From Actinomycetota bacterium (GTDB lineage: Bacteria; Actinomycetota; AC-67): a stretch of DNA of 42,749 bases. How positions within the stretch are numbered: the stretch's first letter is position 1; the number at the start of each line of letters is the position of its first letter. The translations under genes and the position numbers were made by a program. The stretch covers positions 1 to 42,749 of the forward strand of contig JAIVGO010000003.1 in NCBI GenBank assembly GCA_020201525.1. The letters are read 5' to 3'. Below are positions 1 through 7,169 of the stretch, one piece after another. The notes below the pieces were generated by a model, which did not search any database, was not told the origin of the DNA, and saw only the letters and a program-made list of their open reading frames with translations.

Positions 1-54
1 CGCGATCATAGCCGCCACGTGCGCAAGCCCGTAGAGTGCGCGAACCGTTTCCCG

Positions 55-513
55 TTACGCGGACGCGTTTTGCGCGAATTTGCCGAGCACTACGGGCCAG
101 CCGCCGTCGTACTGGGCACGAGCAGCCGACGCGCGCGCTCCGAGGCGCTCCCATCCGCGGTGCTCCAAGTAGACGCGCGTCGCGCCGTCTTCCTCGACGA
201 ACGCCACTTCGACTTCGGTCGGAGCGAGTGCCCCGGGGTTGGGTCTCCACGAGATCGCAAATCGATGCGGCGGTTCCCATGCGAGCACTGCACCCCAGGA
301 ATGCTCACTGCCGTCGTTCCATCGCTCGAATACTCTGCCGCCGGCCTTCGGCTCGATCACCGCGGTCACGGCGTTTTCGTCGCCGATCGAATGGCTGTTC
401 AAAGGCCACCACGTGCCGAGCTCCGCGGTGAAGACGCGGAACGCGCGCTCGACGGAACAATTCACGGTCACGACTTTGCGGATCGGCTCGATCAATGTGG
501 ATGCGTCGCTCAT
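55..513 (-). CDS. SRPBCC / AHSA1-family protein
   Basis: 152-aa protein of the START-like SRPBCC fold (Activator of Hsp90 ATPase homologue 1-like family), which usually binds a small hydrophobic ligand. The sequence shows the family pattern: an N-terminal strand with VTVNCSVERAFRVFT, then TWWPLNSHSIG, a central GGRVFERWNDG, WEPPHRFAISWRP, and a C-terminal helix ending GGWPVVLGKFAQ. The start at 513 is chosen because the ATG overlaps the stop of the upstream ArsR gene by 4 bp (ATGA), so the two are probably translationally coupled. ArsR-SRPBCC pairs are a common actinobacterial arrangement in which the repressor controls its partner. The ligand cannot be told from sequence. Family assignment is confident, the precise role is unknown. 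Confidence 0.9.
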   Translation of the reverse strand: MSDASTLIEPIRKVVTVNCSVERAFRVFTAELGTWWPLNSHSIGDENAVTAVIEPKAGGRVFERWNDGSEHSWGAVLAWEPPHRFAISWRPNPGALAPTEVEVAFVEEDGATRVYLEHRGWERLGARASAARAQYDGGWPVVLGKFAQNASA

Positions 514-821
514 GACTTTCCTCCTCGTTCGGCGGCCGCTTTGAAGCCGGTGAGTGCTTGCTCCCAAAAGTCGTCGAGGTACGCGCGCAACGCAGCGAGG
601 CCTTCTTGGCTCACGGAATACAGCCGACGAGTTCCGTCGGCGCGGTCGGTCACGAGGCCTGCGCTTTTCAGCACGCGAAGGTGCTGCGAGACGGCGGGCC
701 TGCTCACCGGCACGTCACGGGCGATCTCCCCGACCGCCCGCGCGCCGCCGTGCAAGCGCTCGAAAATCGCCCGGCGGGTCGGGTCCCCGAGGGCGTCCAG
801 AACGGCAGTTACGTAAGTCAT
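510..821 (-). CDS. ArsR-family winged-helix repressor
   Basis: About 103-aa ArsR/SmtB-type regulator. DALGDPTRRAIFERL, VGEIARDVPVSRPAVSQHLRVLKSAGLV and the wing DGTRRLYSV are the classical helix-turn-helix and wing. No paired-cysteine metal site is visible, so it is more likely the metal-independent kind found with AHSA1 proteins. The start is either ATG at 821 or GTG at 824; no Shine-Dalgarno sequence precedes either. A promoter with -10 at 835-840 places the transcript start only a few bases upstream, so the mRNA is probably leaderless or nearly so. Two tandem palindromes overlap this promoter and the start codon, which indicates autorepression (inference). It is the first gene of a two-gene operon with the SRPBCC gene. 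Confidence 0.93.
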   Translation of the reverse strand: MTYVTAVLDALGDPTRRAIFERLHGGARAVGEIARDVPVSRPAVSQHLRVLKSAGLVTDRADGTRRLYSVSQEGLAALRAYLDDFWEQALTGFKAAAERGGKS

Positions 822-828
822 CACTTAC
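813..828. promoter_or_regulatory. ArsR operator, start-codon proximal
   Basis: Perfect inverted repeat GTAAGTCATCACTTAC (6-bp arms, 4-bp spacer) covering the start codon and the expected transcription start of the arsR gene. An identical-arm copy begins 17 bp further upstream. Confidence 0.75.
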
Positions 829-829
829 G

Positions 830-845
830 GTAAGTCTATACTTAC
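830..845. promoter_or_regulatory. ArsR operator, -10 proximal
   Basis: Perfect inverted repeat GTAAGTCTATACTTAC with the same GTAAGT/ACTTAC arms as the neighbouring site. It contains the -10 hexamer of the minus-strand promoter, so a bound repressor would block RNA polymerase directly. Confidence 0.75.
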
Positions 846-862
846 AGTTAGCAGCGCGTCAA
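835..862 (-). promoter_or_regulatory. arsR promoter
   Basis: On the minus strand TTGACG (862-857) and TATAGA (840-835) are separated by 16 bp, a good sigma-70/SigA-type match. The start codon lies 11-14 bp past the -10, giving a leader of only a few bases. Confidence 0.7.
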
Positions 863-940
863 CCCTCGTGGAAAGAGGTGCTGGCACGATTCCGAGGCAC
901 GCCGACGGGTGGCACCCTCCAAGAGGAAGGAGTTTTGCCC

Positions 941-1318
941 GTGACCGTTCGCGTTTTGATCGTGGATGATCAGCTCCCGTTCCGAGCTGCGGCCCGACTC
1001 GTCGTCGCCTCGACGCCGGGATTCGAGGTCGCCGGGGAAGCCGAGTCCGGGGAGGACTCGATCGAGAAGGCGCGCGACCTCGATCCGGACCTCGTTCTCA
1101 TGGACGTGAACTTGCCGGGCATCAACGGGCTGGAAGCAACGCGCCGCATCGTGGATGCGGGCCATGCAGTCGTGTTGCTGCTGTCTACGTACGACGAAGA
1201 GGTCTACGGCCCGCGTGTCGCCGAAAGCGGCGCGGCTGCATACATTCCCAAGTCGACATTCGGCCCCGACCTGCTTGCCGAAGCCTGGGCCGCTGCGTCG
1301 GGTTCCGTGAGCGCCTGA
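941..1318 (+). CDS. Receiver-only response regulator (NarL-type REC)
   Basis: 125-aa stand-alone receiver domain. Acidic pocket D9/D10 in VLIVDDQ, phospho-acceptor D55 in VLMDVNLPG, and conserved lysine K104 in YIPKS are all present, so it should be phosphorylatable. The sequence resembles the N-terminal receiver of NarL/FixJ regulators (GFEVAGEAESGEDSI, GINGLEATRRI), but the protein stops where the LuxR helix-turn-helix would begin. The GTG at 941 is preferred because AAGGAG sits 8 bp upstream; a TTG at 935 is too close to that site. Without an output domain it probably acts through protein contacts. A DUF6158 gene follows in the same direction, and no histidine kinase is adjacent. Confidence 0.88.
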   Translation: MTVRVLIVDDQLPFRAAARLVVASTPGFEVAGEAESGEDSIEKARDLDPDLVLMDVNLPGINGLEATRRIVDAGHAVVLLLSTYDEEVYGPRVAESGAAAYIPKSTFGPDLLAEAWAAASGSVSA

Positions 1319-1332
1319 TCGTTTGCCGATGG

Positions 1333-1368
1333 TCCCTCCCGGGTACGCACCGGAGCGAGCCGGAGGGA
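1333..1368 (+). promoter_or_regulatory. Inverted repeat covering the ribosome-binding site
   Basis: TCCCTCC (1333-1339) and GGAGGGA (1362-1368) can pair. The right arm contains the GGGAGG Shine-Dalgarno sequence of the next gene, so the hairpin could hide it; it could also simply be a weak terminator of the receiver gene, although no T-tract follows. Confidence 0.4.
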
Positions 1369-1376
1369 GGATCACG

Positions 1377-1646
1377 ATGCCGAAAGATGAGGGTATTGCC
1401 GCGAATGAATTGAACGAGGAAGATCTTCGTCGCGAGCTCACGCACATGTATGAGACGCGCGAAGACACGCTCATGAACGGATCTGCGGACGCGTTCGACA
1501 CCCACACCGAACGCATGATGGAGCTCGAAAAGGAATTCATCCGGCGGTTCCCACGGGAGGTCGAGCCTGCGGCACGGCGCACGCGGACCGGCGCACGCCG
1601 TACCGGCGTGAGCACCGGGAAGAAACGAGCGGCTGCGCGCCGCTGA
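1377..1646 (+). CDS. DUF6158-type small protein
   Basis: 89-aa protein with the pattern LNEEDLRRELTHMYETR, HTERMMELEKEFIRRFP, matching the small actinobacterial DUF6158 family as I recall it. It is mostly helical and charged, with a lysine/arginine-rich tail (RRTRTGARR, KKRAAARR) that could bind nucleic acid or the membrane surface. Function is unknown. The ATG at 1377 is chosen over an upstream in-frame start because GGGAGG lies 6 bp before it. It follows the receiver gene by 58 bp and may be co-transcribed with it. Confidence 0.75.
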   Translation: MPKDEGIAANELNEEDLRRELTHMYETREDTLMNGSADAFDTHTERMMELEKEFIRRFPREVEPAARRTRTGARRTGVSTGKKRAAARR

Positions 1647-1652
1647 CGTGGT

Positions 1653-2606
1653 CTAAAGCTTCGGCAGAACCTGGTCTTCGTAGAAGCGGAAGAATCGCTC
1701 TTGATCCCTACCGATTTGATGCACGTACACGTGATCGAAGCCGGCGCTCACGAATTCCTTGATTTTATCGATGTACGCTTGCGCATCGGTCGAGCAGAGG
1801 ACCGATTTTGCGACGTCCTCTTCGCGGACGTTCTTGGCCGCATCCTCGAAGCTGCTCGGTAACGGGAGGTCTTGACCGAGCTCACCGGGAATGCCAGCGG
1901 TCGGCCACCACTCGTGTGCGATCTTTCGACCCTCTGCTTCCGTCGGGGCAACGCATACCGACATTTGTCCGTAGCACGGCTTGCTCTCGCCCCCAGCTCG
2001 GCGAAAGCTTTGAACGAGCTCTTTGCGGGGCGCTGTGCTGATCAAGCCGTCTGCGATGCGTCCGGCGACTTCGGCGGCGGTTGTACCGCTTGCGGCCATG
2101 TAGATCGGAGGCGGTACGTCGGGCAACGTATAGATGCGCGCGTTCTCGACGACGAAATGTTTTCCGTGGAAGCTTTGCTGCCCGCCTTTCCAGAGTAACT
2201 TGATCATCGATACTGCCTCCTCGATCATCTCGAATCGCACGTCCGCCGGTGGCCAGCGCAAGCCGAGAATGTGCTCATTCAAGTTCTCGCCGGTTCCGAC
2301 ACCCAGGAAGAAGCGCCCGGGCATCATCGCCGCTGACGTCGCCGCAGCTTGCGCGATGATGGCAGGGTGGATTCGAAGGATCGGGCACGTGACCCCGGTG
2401 CCGATACGCAGTGATTCGGTTGCGGCCGAGATCGCCCCGATAACGTTCCAGACGAACGCGCTTTGCCCCTGGCGGTCCGTCCATGGATGAAAGTGATCGG
2501 ACACGAGGGCGAAGGTAAAGCCGGCGTCCTGGGCCCGTCGCGCGTACGCGACGAGGTCGTTCGGCCGGTGTTCCTCGCTCGACAGCGCGTATCCGACTTC
2601 GACCAT
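1653..2606 (-). CDS. F420-dependent LLM-class oxidoreductase
   Basis: 317-aa TIM-barrel protein of the luciferase-like monooxygenase superfamily, closest to the F420-dependent glucose-6-phosphate dehydrogenase-like subgroup. Recognisable features are the N-terminal MVEVGYALSSEEH, SDHFHPW, the RIGTGVTCP strand, HPAIIAQAAAT, GRFFLGVGTGENLNEH, YMAASG near mid-protein, and the C-terminal GFDHVYVHQIG. These enzymes pass hydride between cofactor F420 and a substrate that differs between members. An in-frame GTG at 2678 would add 24 residues unlike the family N-terminus, so 2606 is chosen. It ends 6 bp from the convergent DUF6158 gene. Substrate is not predictable; class assignment is confident. Confidence 0.92.
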   Translation of the reverse strand: MVEVGYALSSEEHRPNDLVAYARRAQDAGFTFALVSDHFHPWTDRQGQSAFVWNVIGAISAATESLRIGTGVTCPILRIHPAIIAQAAATSAAMMPGRFFLGVGTGENLNEHILGLRWPPADVRFEMIEEAVSMIKLLWKGGQQSFHGKHFVVENARIYTLPDVPPPIYMAASGTTAAEVAGRIADGLISTAPRKELVQSFRRAGGESKPCYGQMSVCVAPTEAEGRKIAHEWWPTAGIPGELGQDLPLPSSFEDAAKNVREEDVAKSVLCSTDAQAYIDKIKEFVSAGFDHVYVHQIGRDQERFFRFYEDQVLPKL

Positions 2607-2684
2607 CGGCCGGACAACTACCCGGCCAAATGCCCCTGAAAACGGCCGTTCGAGCGTCCCCCTTACTTTTTGGCTCACCGGGGT

Positions 2685-2702
2685 GTTAAGTACGTACTGA
2701 AC
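2685..2702. promoter_or_regulatory. Palindrome between divergent genes
   Basis: GTTAAGTACGTACTGAAC has a perfect 10-bp core (AGTACGTACT, 2689-2698) and matching GTT/AAC outer arms with one mismatched pair. It lies between the F420 oxidoreductase and the divergent phosphatase gene, where an operator would be expected. No regulator can be assigned. Confidence 0.45.
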
Positions 2703-2730
2703 CGGTGTCTCGGGCGGGTGTCTCGGGCCG

Positions 2731-4956
2731 GTGCGATGGGCGGAGGCTCGCTTGGCAGGCGACGCACGCGAAAAACACGCAGGCGCTCAACCGAAGGGCG
2801 TCCCCGACCGACCGTTCTTTGATCTCGTTGACGCCTTCGGTGCAGTTGTGTGGGAGGCCGATATCGAATCGCGGCGCACGACGTTCATCAGCGAGAAGGC
2901 CGAGGCGATACTCGGGCATTCGATCGATGCGTGGCTCATCGACGACGAAATGCGCGAGCGGCTTCTCCATCCGGCGGACGTGGCGCACGTCGAGGAGCAT
3001 CTGGAAAAAGCGTTGACCTCCGGCGCAGACGTGACGGTCGAATACCGGGTCATTACCGCAAGCGGATCGGTCGCGTGGCTCCGCGATCTCATCCGCGTGG
3101 AGCGCGACCGTGCCGGGATCTCACGACGGCTCCACGGCGTTACGGTCGACGTCACCGCGAGCAAGAAGATCGAACTCCGCCAGGCAGCCCAGCAAGCCAT
3201 CGTGCGCGTCATGGCCGAAGCCACGACGTTGACCGAGGTCGCGCCGGGATTGCTCGAAGCAATCTGTGACAACCTCGAATGGCACGTTGGGTGCATGTAT
3301 GAGCTGGATACCGCAAGTAACCGGTTGCGTTTCGTCGCCGACTGGTTCTCTCCCCGCGTTTCCATGGACCGTTTCGCGCAGATGAGTCGCACGTTGAACT
3401 TCGCGCCGGGCTTGGGTCTGCCCGGCCGTGTGTGGCAGACAAGAGCGCCGCACTGGATCGAGAACGTCGGCGACGATCCCAACTTCCCGAGGGCGGCCGT
3501 TGCCGAAGATGCGGGGCTGCATGGTGGAGTCGGGTTTCCCATCCTCGGCGCAGGTGACGAGTTTCTCGGTGTCCTGGAGTTTTTCAGCCACGAAATGAGA
3601 GAGCCGGATCAGGACTTGATCCGTTATATGGCCATGCTCGCGTTTCAGGTTGGGCAATTCATCCAACGCAAGCGTGCTGAAGCGTCCCTTCGCAAAAGCA
3701 TAGAGCGCACTGAGTTCCTCGCCGAGGCGGGCTCCATTCTGTCTCGGTCACTCGACTTTCCCACGACGCTCGCGAGCTTGACACGGCTCGTCGTGCCGAG
3801 ACTTGCGGATTGGTGTGCGGTGGACGTTCTCATGGACGACGGTGAGATCCATCGACTGGCGTCTGCGCACATCGATTCGACGAAGGCGGCGCTGACGCGT
3901 GAAGCCGACGAGAGGTACGGCACTCCGAGTCATACGGGTCACGGTGCCCGGCGCGCTATCAAGACCGGCAACTCAGAGCTTCACACGAGCGTGTCCGATG
4001 GCTTCGTGAACGACATCGCAGAGGACGAGTACCATCTGCGTATTTTGCGATCGCTGGGGTTCGAATCGGTGATGTGCTTGCCGCTCATTGCTCGAGGCCG
4101 AACGCTCGGGTCGATCACCTTGGTCGCAGCCGAGTCCACCCGCCGCTACACGGCAGTTGAGCTCGCCCTCGCCGAAGACCTTGCGAACCGTGCCGCGATG
4201 GCGATCGACAACGCGCGTCTCTATCGCGAGCGAAGCAGCGTGGCCCAAACATTGCAACAGAGCCTTCTACCGCCTTCCTTGCCGCTGATCCCACGCGTCG
4301 AGCTCGCGGCGAGATACCGGCCCGCCGGAGAGGGAAACGAGGTCGGCGGGGACTTCTACGATGTCTTCCGCACGGGGCGCGACGATTGGGCGATCGTGAT
4401 CGGTGACGTGTGCGGAAAGGGCGCCGATGCGGCCGCCATGACCGCGCTCGCCAGGTATACGTTGCGTGCGGCGGCCATGCAGGCGAAGAAACCCACGCGC
4501 GTCTTGTCGACGCTGAACGAGGCGTTGCTGATTCACGATACCGACCGAAAATTTTGCACGGTCATCTACGTACGGCTGCGGACGGTGGACAATCACGTTC
4601 GAGTAACCATTGCGTGCGGAGGACATCCGCCGCCAGTTGTGATTCACGCGGATGGCAAAGTGACGACTGCCGGCGTTCCGGGAATGTTGCTGGGCTTGTT
4701 CCCCGATCCGGATCTTACTGATACGACGGTTGATCTCGCTCCGGGCGACGCGCTTGTGTTGTTTACCGACGGCGTCACTGAGGCACGATCTGGCGATGAC
4801 TTCTTCGGCGAGGAAAGGCTTATGACGATGTTGGAAGACTTCGCAGATCGCGATGCCGTCGCGATTGCGGACGGCATCGAGCGCGCGGTGCTTGCCTTCC
4901 AAACCGGCAAGCCGCGCGACGACACTGCAATACTTGTTGTTCGAGCGCTCGCGTAA
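2731..4956 (+). CDS. PAS-GAF-GAF-PP2C (SpoIIE/RsbU-like) phosphatase
   Basis: 741-aa signalling phosphatase. Order: a PAS domain (about residues 27-150, VVWEADIESRRTTFISEKAEAILG), a first GAF domain (about 155-310, ending near FQVGQFIQRKRAEA), a second GAF domain (about 330-500), and a C-terminal PP2C/SpoIIE domain (about 515-740). The metal-binding motifs are present: GGDFYD (539-544), GDVCGKGADAA, LFTDGVTEA and DDTAILVV. Such proteins dephosphorylate anti-sigma-factor antagonists and so control alternative sigma factors in response to small molecules, light or redox state. No anti-sigma or antagonist gene is in view, so the partner is encoded elsewhere. There is no predicted membrane segment. 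The GTG start at 2731 is uncertain and has no clear ribosome-binding site. Confidence 0.92.
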   Translation: MRWAEARLAGDAREKHAGAQPKGVPDRPFFDLVDAFGAVVWEADIESRRTTFISEKAEAILGHSIDAWLIDDEMRERLLHPADVAHVEEHLEKALTSGADVTVEYRVITASGSVAWLRDLIRVERDRAGISRRLHGVTVDVTASKKIELRQAAQQAIVRVMAEATTLTEVAPGLLEAICDNLEWHVGCMYELDTASNRLRFVADWFSPRVSMDRFAQMSRTLNFAPGLGLPGRVWQTRAPHWIENVGDDPNFPRAAVAEDAGLHGGVGFPILGAGDEFLGVLEFFSHEMREPDQDLIRYMAMLAFQVGQFIQRKRAEASLRKSIERTEFLAEAGSILSRSLDFPTTLASLTRLVVPRLADWCAVDVLMDDGEIHRLASAHIDSTKAALTREADERYGTPSHTGHGARRAIKTGNSELHTSVSDGFVNDIAEDEYHLRILRSLGFESVMCLPLIARGRTLGSITLVAAESTRRYTAVELALAEDLANRAAMAIDNARLYRERSSVAQTLQQSLLPPSLPLIPRVELAARYRPAGEGNEVGGDFYDVFRTGRDDWAIVIGDVCGKGADAAAMTALARYTLRAAAMQAKKPTRVLSTLNEALLIHDTDRKFCTVIYVRLRTVDNHVRVTIACGGHPPPVVIHADGKVTTAGVPGMLLGLFPDPDLTDTTVDLAPGDALVLFTDGVTEARSGDDFFGEERLMTMLEDFADRDAVAIADGIERAVLAFQTGKPRDDTAILVVRALA

Positions 4957-5039
4957 CGCGTTCCGCAGTACACGCGCGCTGAAACGTTTCAGGCACTGCC
5001 TTGGCGGGAACCGTTTCCTCGGGAAAGGAAACGGAACCT

Positions 5040-5516
5040 GTGAGACTCTTCGAGCGCCGTCACAAGGACTTTGCCGGAAGCTGGGACGACATCAAATGGA
5101 GCCTGCACGTTGCCGACGCCGCCGTCGATCTTCGCATTCCGGTAGAGGGTTCGCAGGGTGCACCCTGCGGTTGGCTCGTTCTCTCCTATCGGGAATCGGA
5201 TCCGCTCGTACTGTTACTGAGCGTCTGCTCCTTGCAAGGAAACGCCATCATCGAACGGACGCAGTTGCGTTCGGATGTGCGACAGGCACTCGCGAAGGCA
5301 GGATGCTTGCCGGGGCTGAGCATCGGACCGTCCACGGCATCCGGTTACACCGCGTTGGTGTTTCAGGAAGGCAATGTGACGCTGCCGGTCATCGTTCCCA
5401 GTGAACCTTTGCACGATTTTGTTCGCGCGACGCAGGACATCGTGTCGATGACGGCACGGGCCGAGACCGAAGCGCTGAGCCGCGCATATCACGAAGCTTT
5501 TTCGGGACGGCGATAA
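5040..5516 (+). CDS. Hypothetical protein
   Basis: 158-aa soluble protein that I do not recognise. It begins with a basic helix (LFERRHKDFAGSWDDIKWSLHVADAAVDL), has a hydrophobic middle (GWLVLSYRESDPLVLLLSVCSLQG), and ends with a charged helix (ARAETEALSRAYHEAF). There are no signal peptide, transmembrane or enzyme motifs. The GTG at 5040 is favoured because an AAAGGAA motif lies about 10 bp upstream; a TTG at 5001 is possible. Only 3 bp separate its stop from the BrkB-like gene, so it is probably the first gene of that envelope operon. Confidence 0.7.
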   Translation: MRLFERRHKDFAGSWDDIKWSLHVADAAVDLRIPVEGSQGAPCGWLVLSYRESDPLVLLLSVCSLQGNAIIERTQLRSDVRQALAKAGCLPGLSIGPSTASGYTALVFQEGNVTLPVIVPSEPLHDFVRATQDIVSMTARAETEALSRAYHEAFSGRR

Positions 5517-5519
5517 GCC

Positions 5520-6542
5520 ATGGCGAGCAAGCAGGGCGGCGTCAGAGGGCTTCTGTCTCGGATAGCAGAGCGTGCATCCGCTTTGCCGGGCGCACCGGTC
5601 GTTCTCGCAGTGCGCAAGCGATACTCCGGTGACTCTGCCGATTTCGTGGCGGCAGGCATCACGTACTACGGCTTCTTGTCGATCTTTCCCTTGCTGCTGG
5701 TGGCGCTGTCCATTGTCGGCTTCATACTCGCGGCGCATCCCACGTTACAAGCGGAATGGACGCAGCGCCTGGCCGGAACGATTCCGGGTTTGGGTAGTGT
5801 TGTCGGCAACAGTCTGGACGCGCTCGTCGGTGATCGGGCACAAACAGGAATCATCGGCTTTCTGGGCCTTCTCTGGTCGGGCAAACAAATCGTTCTCGCC
5901 GCCACGCACGGCCTCGCGCGCGTGCACCGTTTCGACGAGTCGGCCGGCTTCGTCCAGAAGCAGCTGTGGACGTTCGGTTCGCTCTTCGGACTCGGTTTGC
6001 TTGCGCTCGCCTCGGCGGGTCTGGGCGCCGCCGTCGGCCGGGGCCGAGCCGGTACCTTTCCGGCGATCACATTCATCATCGGCGGGCTCCTGGCCTTAGC
6101 TGCAGACTTCGTTCTCTTCCTCGTCGCTTACCGCGTGCTGTCCCGCCGCAACGGCCCTCGATTTCGCCGGCTGTGGCCGGGAGCGCTGCTCGCCGGTACG
6201 GGGTGGACGGTCTTGAAGATCATCGGCGGCTGGTACGCGACGCGGACCGTATCGAAAGCCGAAGCTGTATACGGGACGTTTGCGGGGACCGTGGGATTGC
6301 TCGTCCTGCTCTACCTCGCATCGCGTTTGTTCATGTATGGGGCCGAGCTGAATGCGGTATTGATCGAGCGGGAGGTGCCCGATGTTGCAGAAGCAAGAAG
6401 CCGAGAGAAATTCCGCGAACGGCGAACAGCGGCCGGCGATCGAGATCATGCGCGCGATCGCGGAGGATATGGCGACGTTGCTGCGGAAGGAAGTGGAGCT
6501 CGCGCGCCACGAGATCGTCGCATCGGTCATCGCGCGAGTTAA
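5520..6542 (+). CDS. YihY/BrkB-family inner-membrane protein
   Basis: 340-aa polytopic membrane protein. The family hallmark FVAAGITYYGFLSIFPLLLVALSIVG lies near residues 41-66, followed by several hydrophobic segments and the late YGTFAGTVGLLVLLYLASRLFMYGAELNAVL block typical of the family. These proteins were once called RNase BN; their real role is unclear, and a transport or efflux function has been suggested. The last 50 or so residues are arginine- and aspartate-rich and run 161 bp into the next gene in another frame, which is unusual. Downstream are holin-like and DUF3618 genes, a grouping often seen in Actinobacteria. Confidence 0.9.
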   Translation: MASKQGGVRGLLSRIAERASALPGAPVVLAVRKRYSGDSADFVAAGITYYGFLSIFPLLLVALSIVGFILAAHPTLQAEWTQRLAGTIPGLGSVVGNSLDALVGDRAQTGIIGFLGLLWSGKQIVLAATHGLARVHRFDESAGFVQKQLWTFGSLFGLGLLALASAGLGAAVGRGRAGTFPAITFIIGGLLALAADFVLFLVAYRVLSRRNGPRFRRLWPGALLAGTGWTVLKIIGGWYATRTVSKAEAVYGTFAGTVGLLVLLYLASRLFMYGAELNAVLIEREVPDVAEARSREKFRERRTAAGDRDHARDRGGYGDVAAEGSGARAPRDRRIGHRAS

Positions 6543-6804
6543 AGCCGTCGGTGCATTTGCTGCGGCCGCCGCCTTAGCGTTCGCGGCTTTGCTCTTCGGT
6601 GCTATCGCCGGCACGCTCGCGCTCGGTACCGTGGTGGCCGCCTGGGTCGCGGCGCTGATCGTTGCGGGATGCTTTCTCGCGATCTGCGGCATCGCGGCCA
6701 TGTTCGGCGTGCGACGCATGAAGGCGCCATCGATTGCGCCGAAAGAAACCGTTCGGACCGTGAAGGAGGATGTCGAATGGACCAGGGAACTGCTCAAACG
6801 GTAA
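6382..6804 (+). CDS. Putative holin-like (Phage_holin_3_6) membrane protein
   Basis: 140-aa protein with an N-terminal amphipathic region (IEIMRAIAEDMATLLRKEVELARHEI), two closely spaced transmembrane segments (about 55-80 and 83-107) and a basic cytoplasmic tail. The LLRKEVELAR motif before the membrane pair is the signature of the actinobacterial Phage_holin_3_6 family, which despite its name is normally a chromosomal envelope protein. ATG at 6382 is preceded by GGGAGGTG. It overlaps the BrkB gene by 161 bp and the next gene by 28 bp, so the three are almost certainly one operon. Confidence 0.85.
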   Translation: MLQKQEAERNSANGEQRPAIEIMRAIAEDMATLLRKEVELARHEIVASVIARVKAVGAFAAAAALAFAALLFGAIAGTLALGTVVAAWVAALIVAGCFLAICGIAAMFGVRRMKAPSIAPKETVRTVKEDVEWTRELLKR

Positions 6805-7169
6805 GGGACATCGAAGCTACGCGCGAGAGAATTGGCTCAAACTTGCATGCGCTCGAGGAGCGACTGCCGGCGCCGGCGAAGCTGGCCCGGCGCGCCACCG
6901 GCGTTGCGCTCGGCGGCGGAATCACCGGAACCGCCTTTTGGTTCGCCGTCCGGCGCATTCGCGGCAGGCGTCAGAGGTCGAAAATGGAGGAGGCGCGCAA
7001 CGTCGTCGTCAACATTGTCCCCGATCGGTGGATGAAGACGATCGAAAAGCAGCTGAAAGACGGCGACTTCAAGAATCTCGCGATGGGGTTCGGTGCGGCG
7101 TGGGTGCTCATTCGTCTTGCAGAGCTTCGTCAGCTTCGCGGCATGCGCAGGCAGCTGACCGTCGGTTAA
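6777..7169 (+). CDS. DUF3618-family protein
   Basis: 130-aa protein beginning with the DUF3618 signature VRDIEATRERIGSNLHALEERL, a short helical motif found in actinobacterial membrane-associated proteins next to holin-like genes. A weakly hydrophobic stretch near residue 45 (GVALGGGITGTAFWFAVRRI) may contact the membrane. ATG at 6777 follows a strong GAAGGAGGA site; a longer upstream reading is rejected because it only shadows the holin gene. Its 3' end overlaps the convergent topoisomerase gene by 4 bp. Role unknown, probably envelope homeostasis by association. Confidence 0.85.
   Translation: MDQGTAQTVRDIEATRERIGSNLHALEERLPAPAKLARRATGVALGGGITGTAFWFAVRRIRGRRQRSKMEEARNVVVNIVPDRWMKTIEKQLKDGDFKNLAMGFGAAWVLIRLAELRQLRGMRRQLTVG

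Noticed and set aside
4050..4065. tRNA-like GGTTCGAATC word
   Set aside because: It lies in the second GAF domain of the phosphatase; no acceptor or anticodon stem can be drawn around it.
6382..6804. Prophage remnant based on the holin-like protein
   Set aside because: No other phage gene is nearby; this family occurs as a normal chromosomal envelope gene with BrkB and DUF3618 partners in Actinobacteria.
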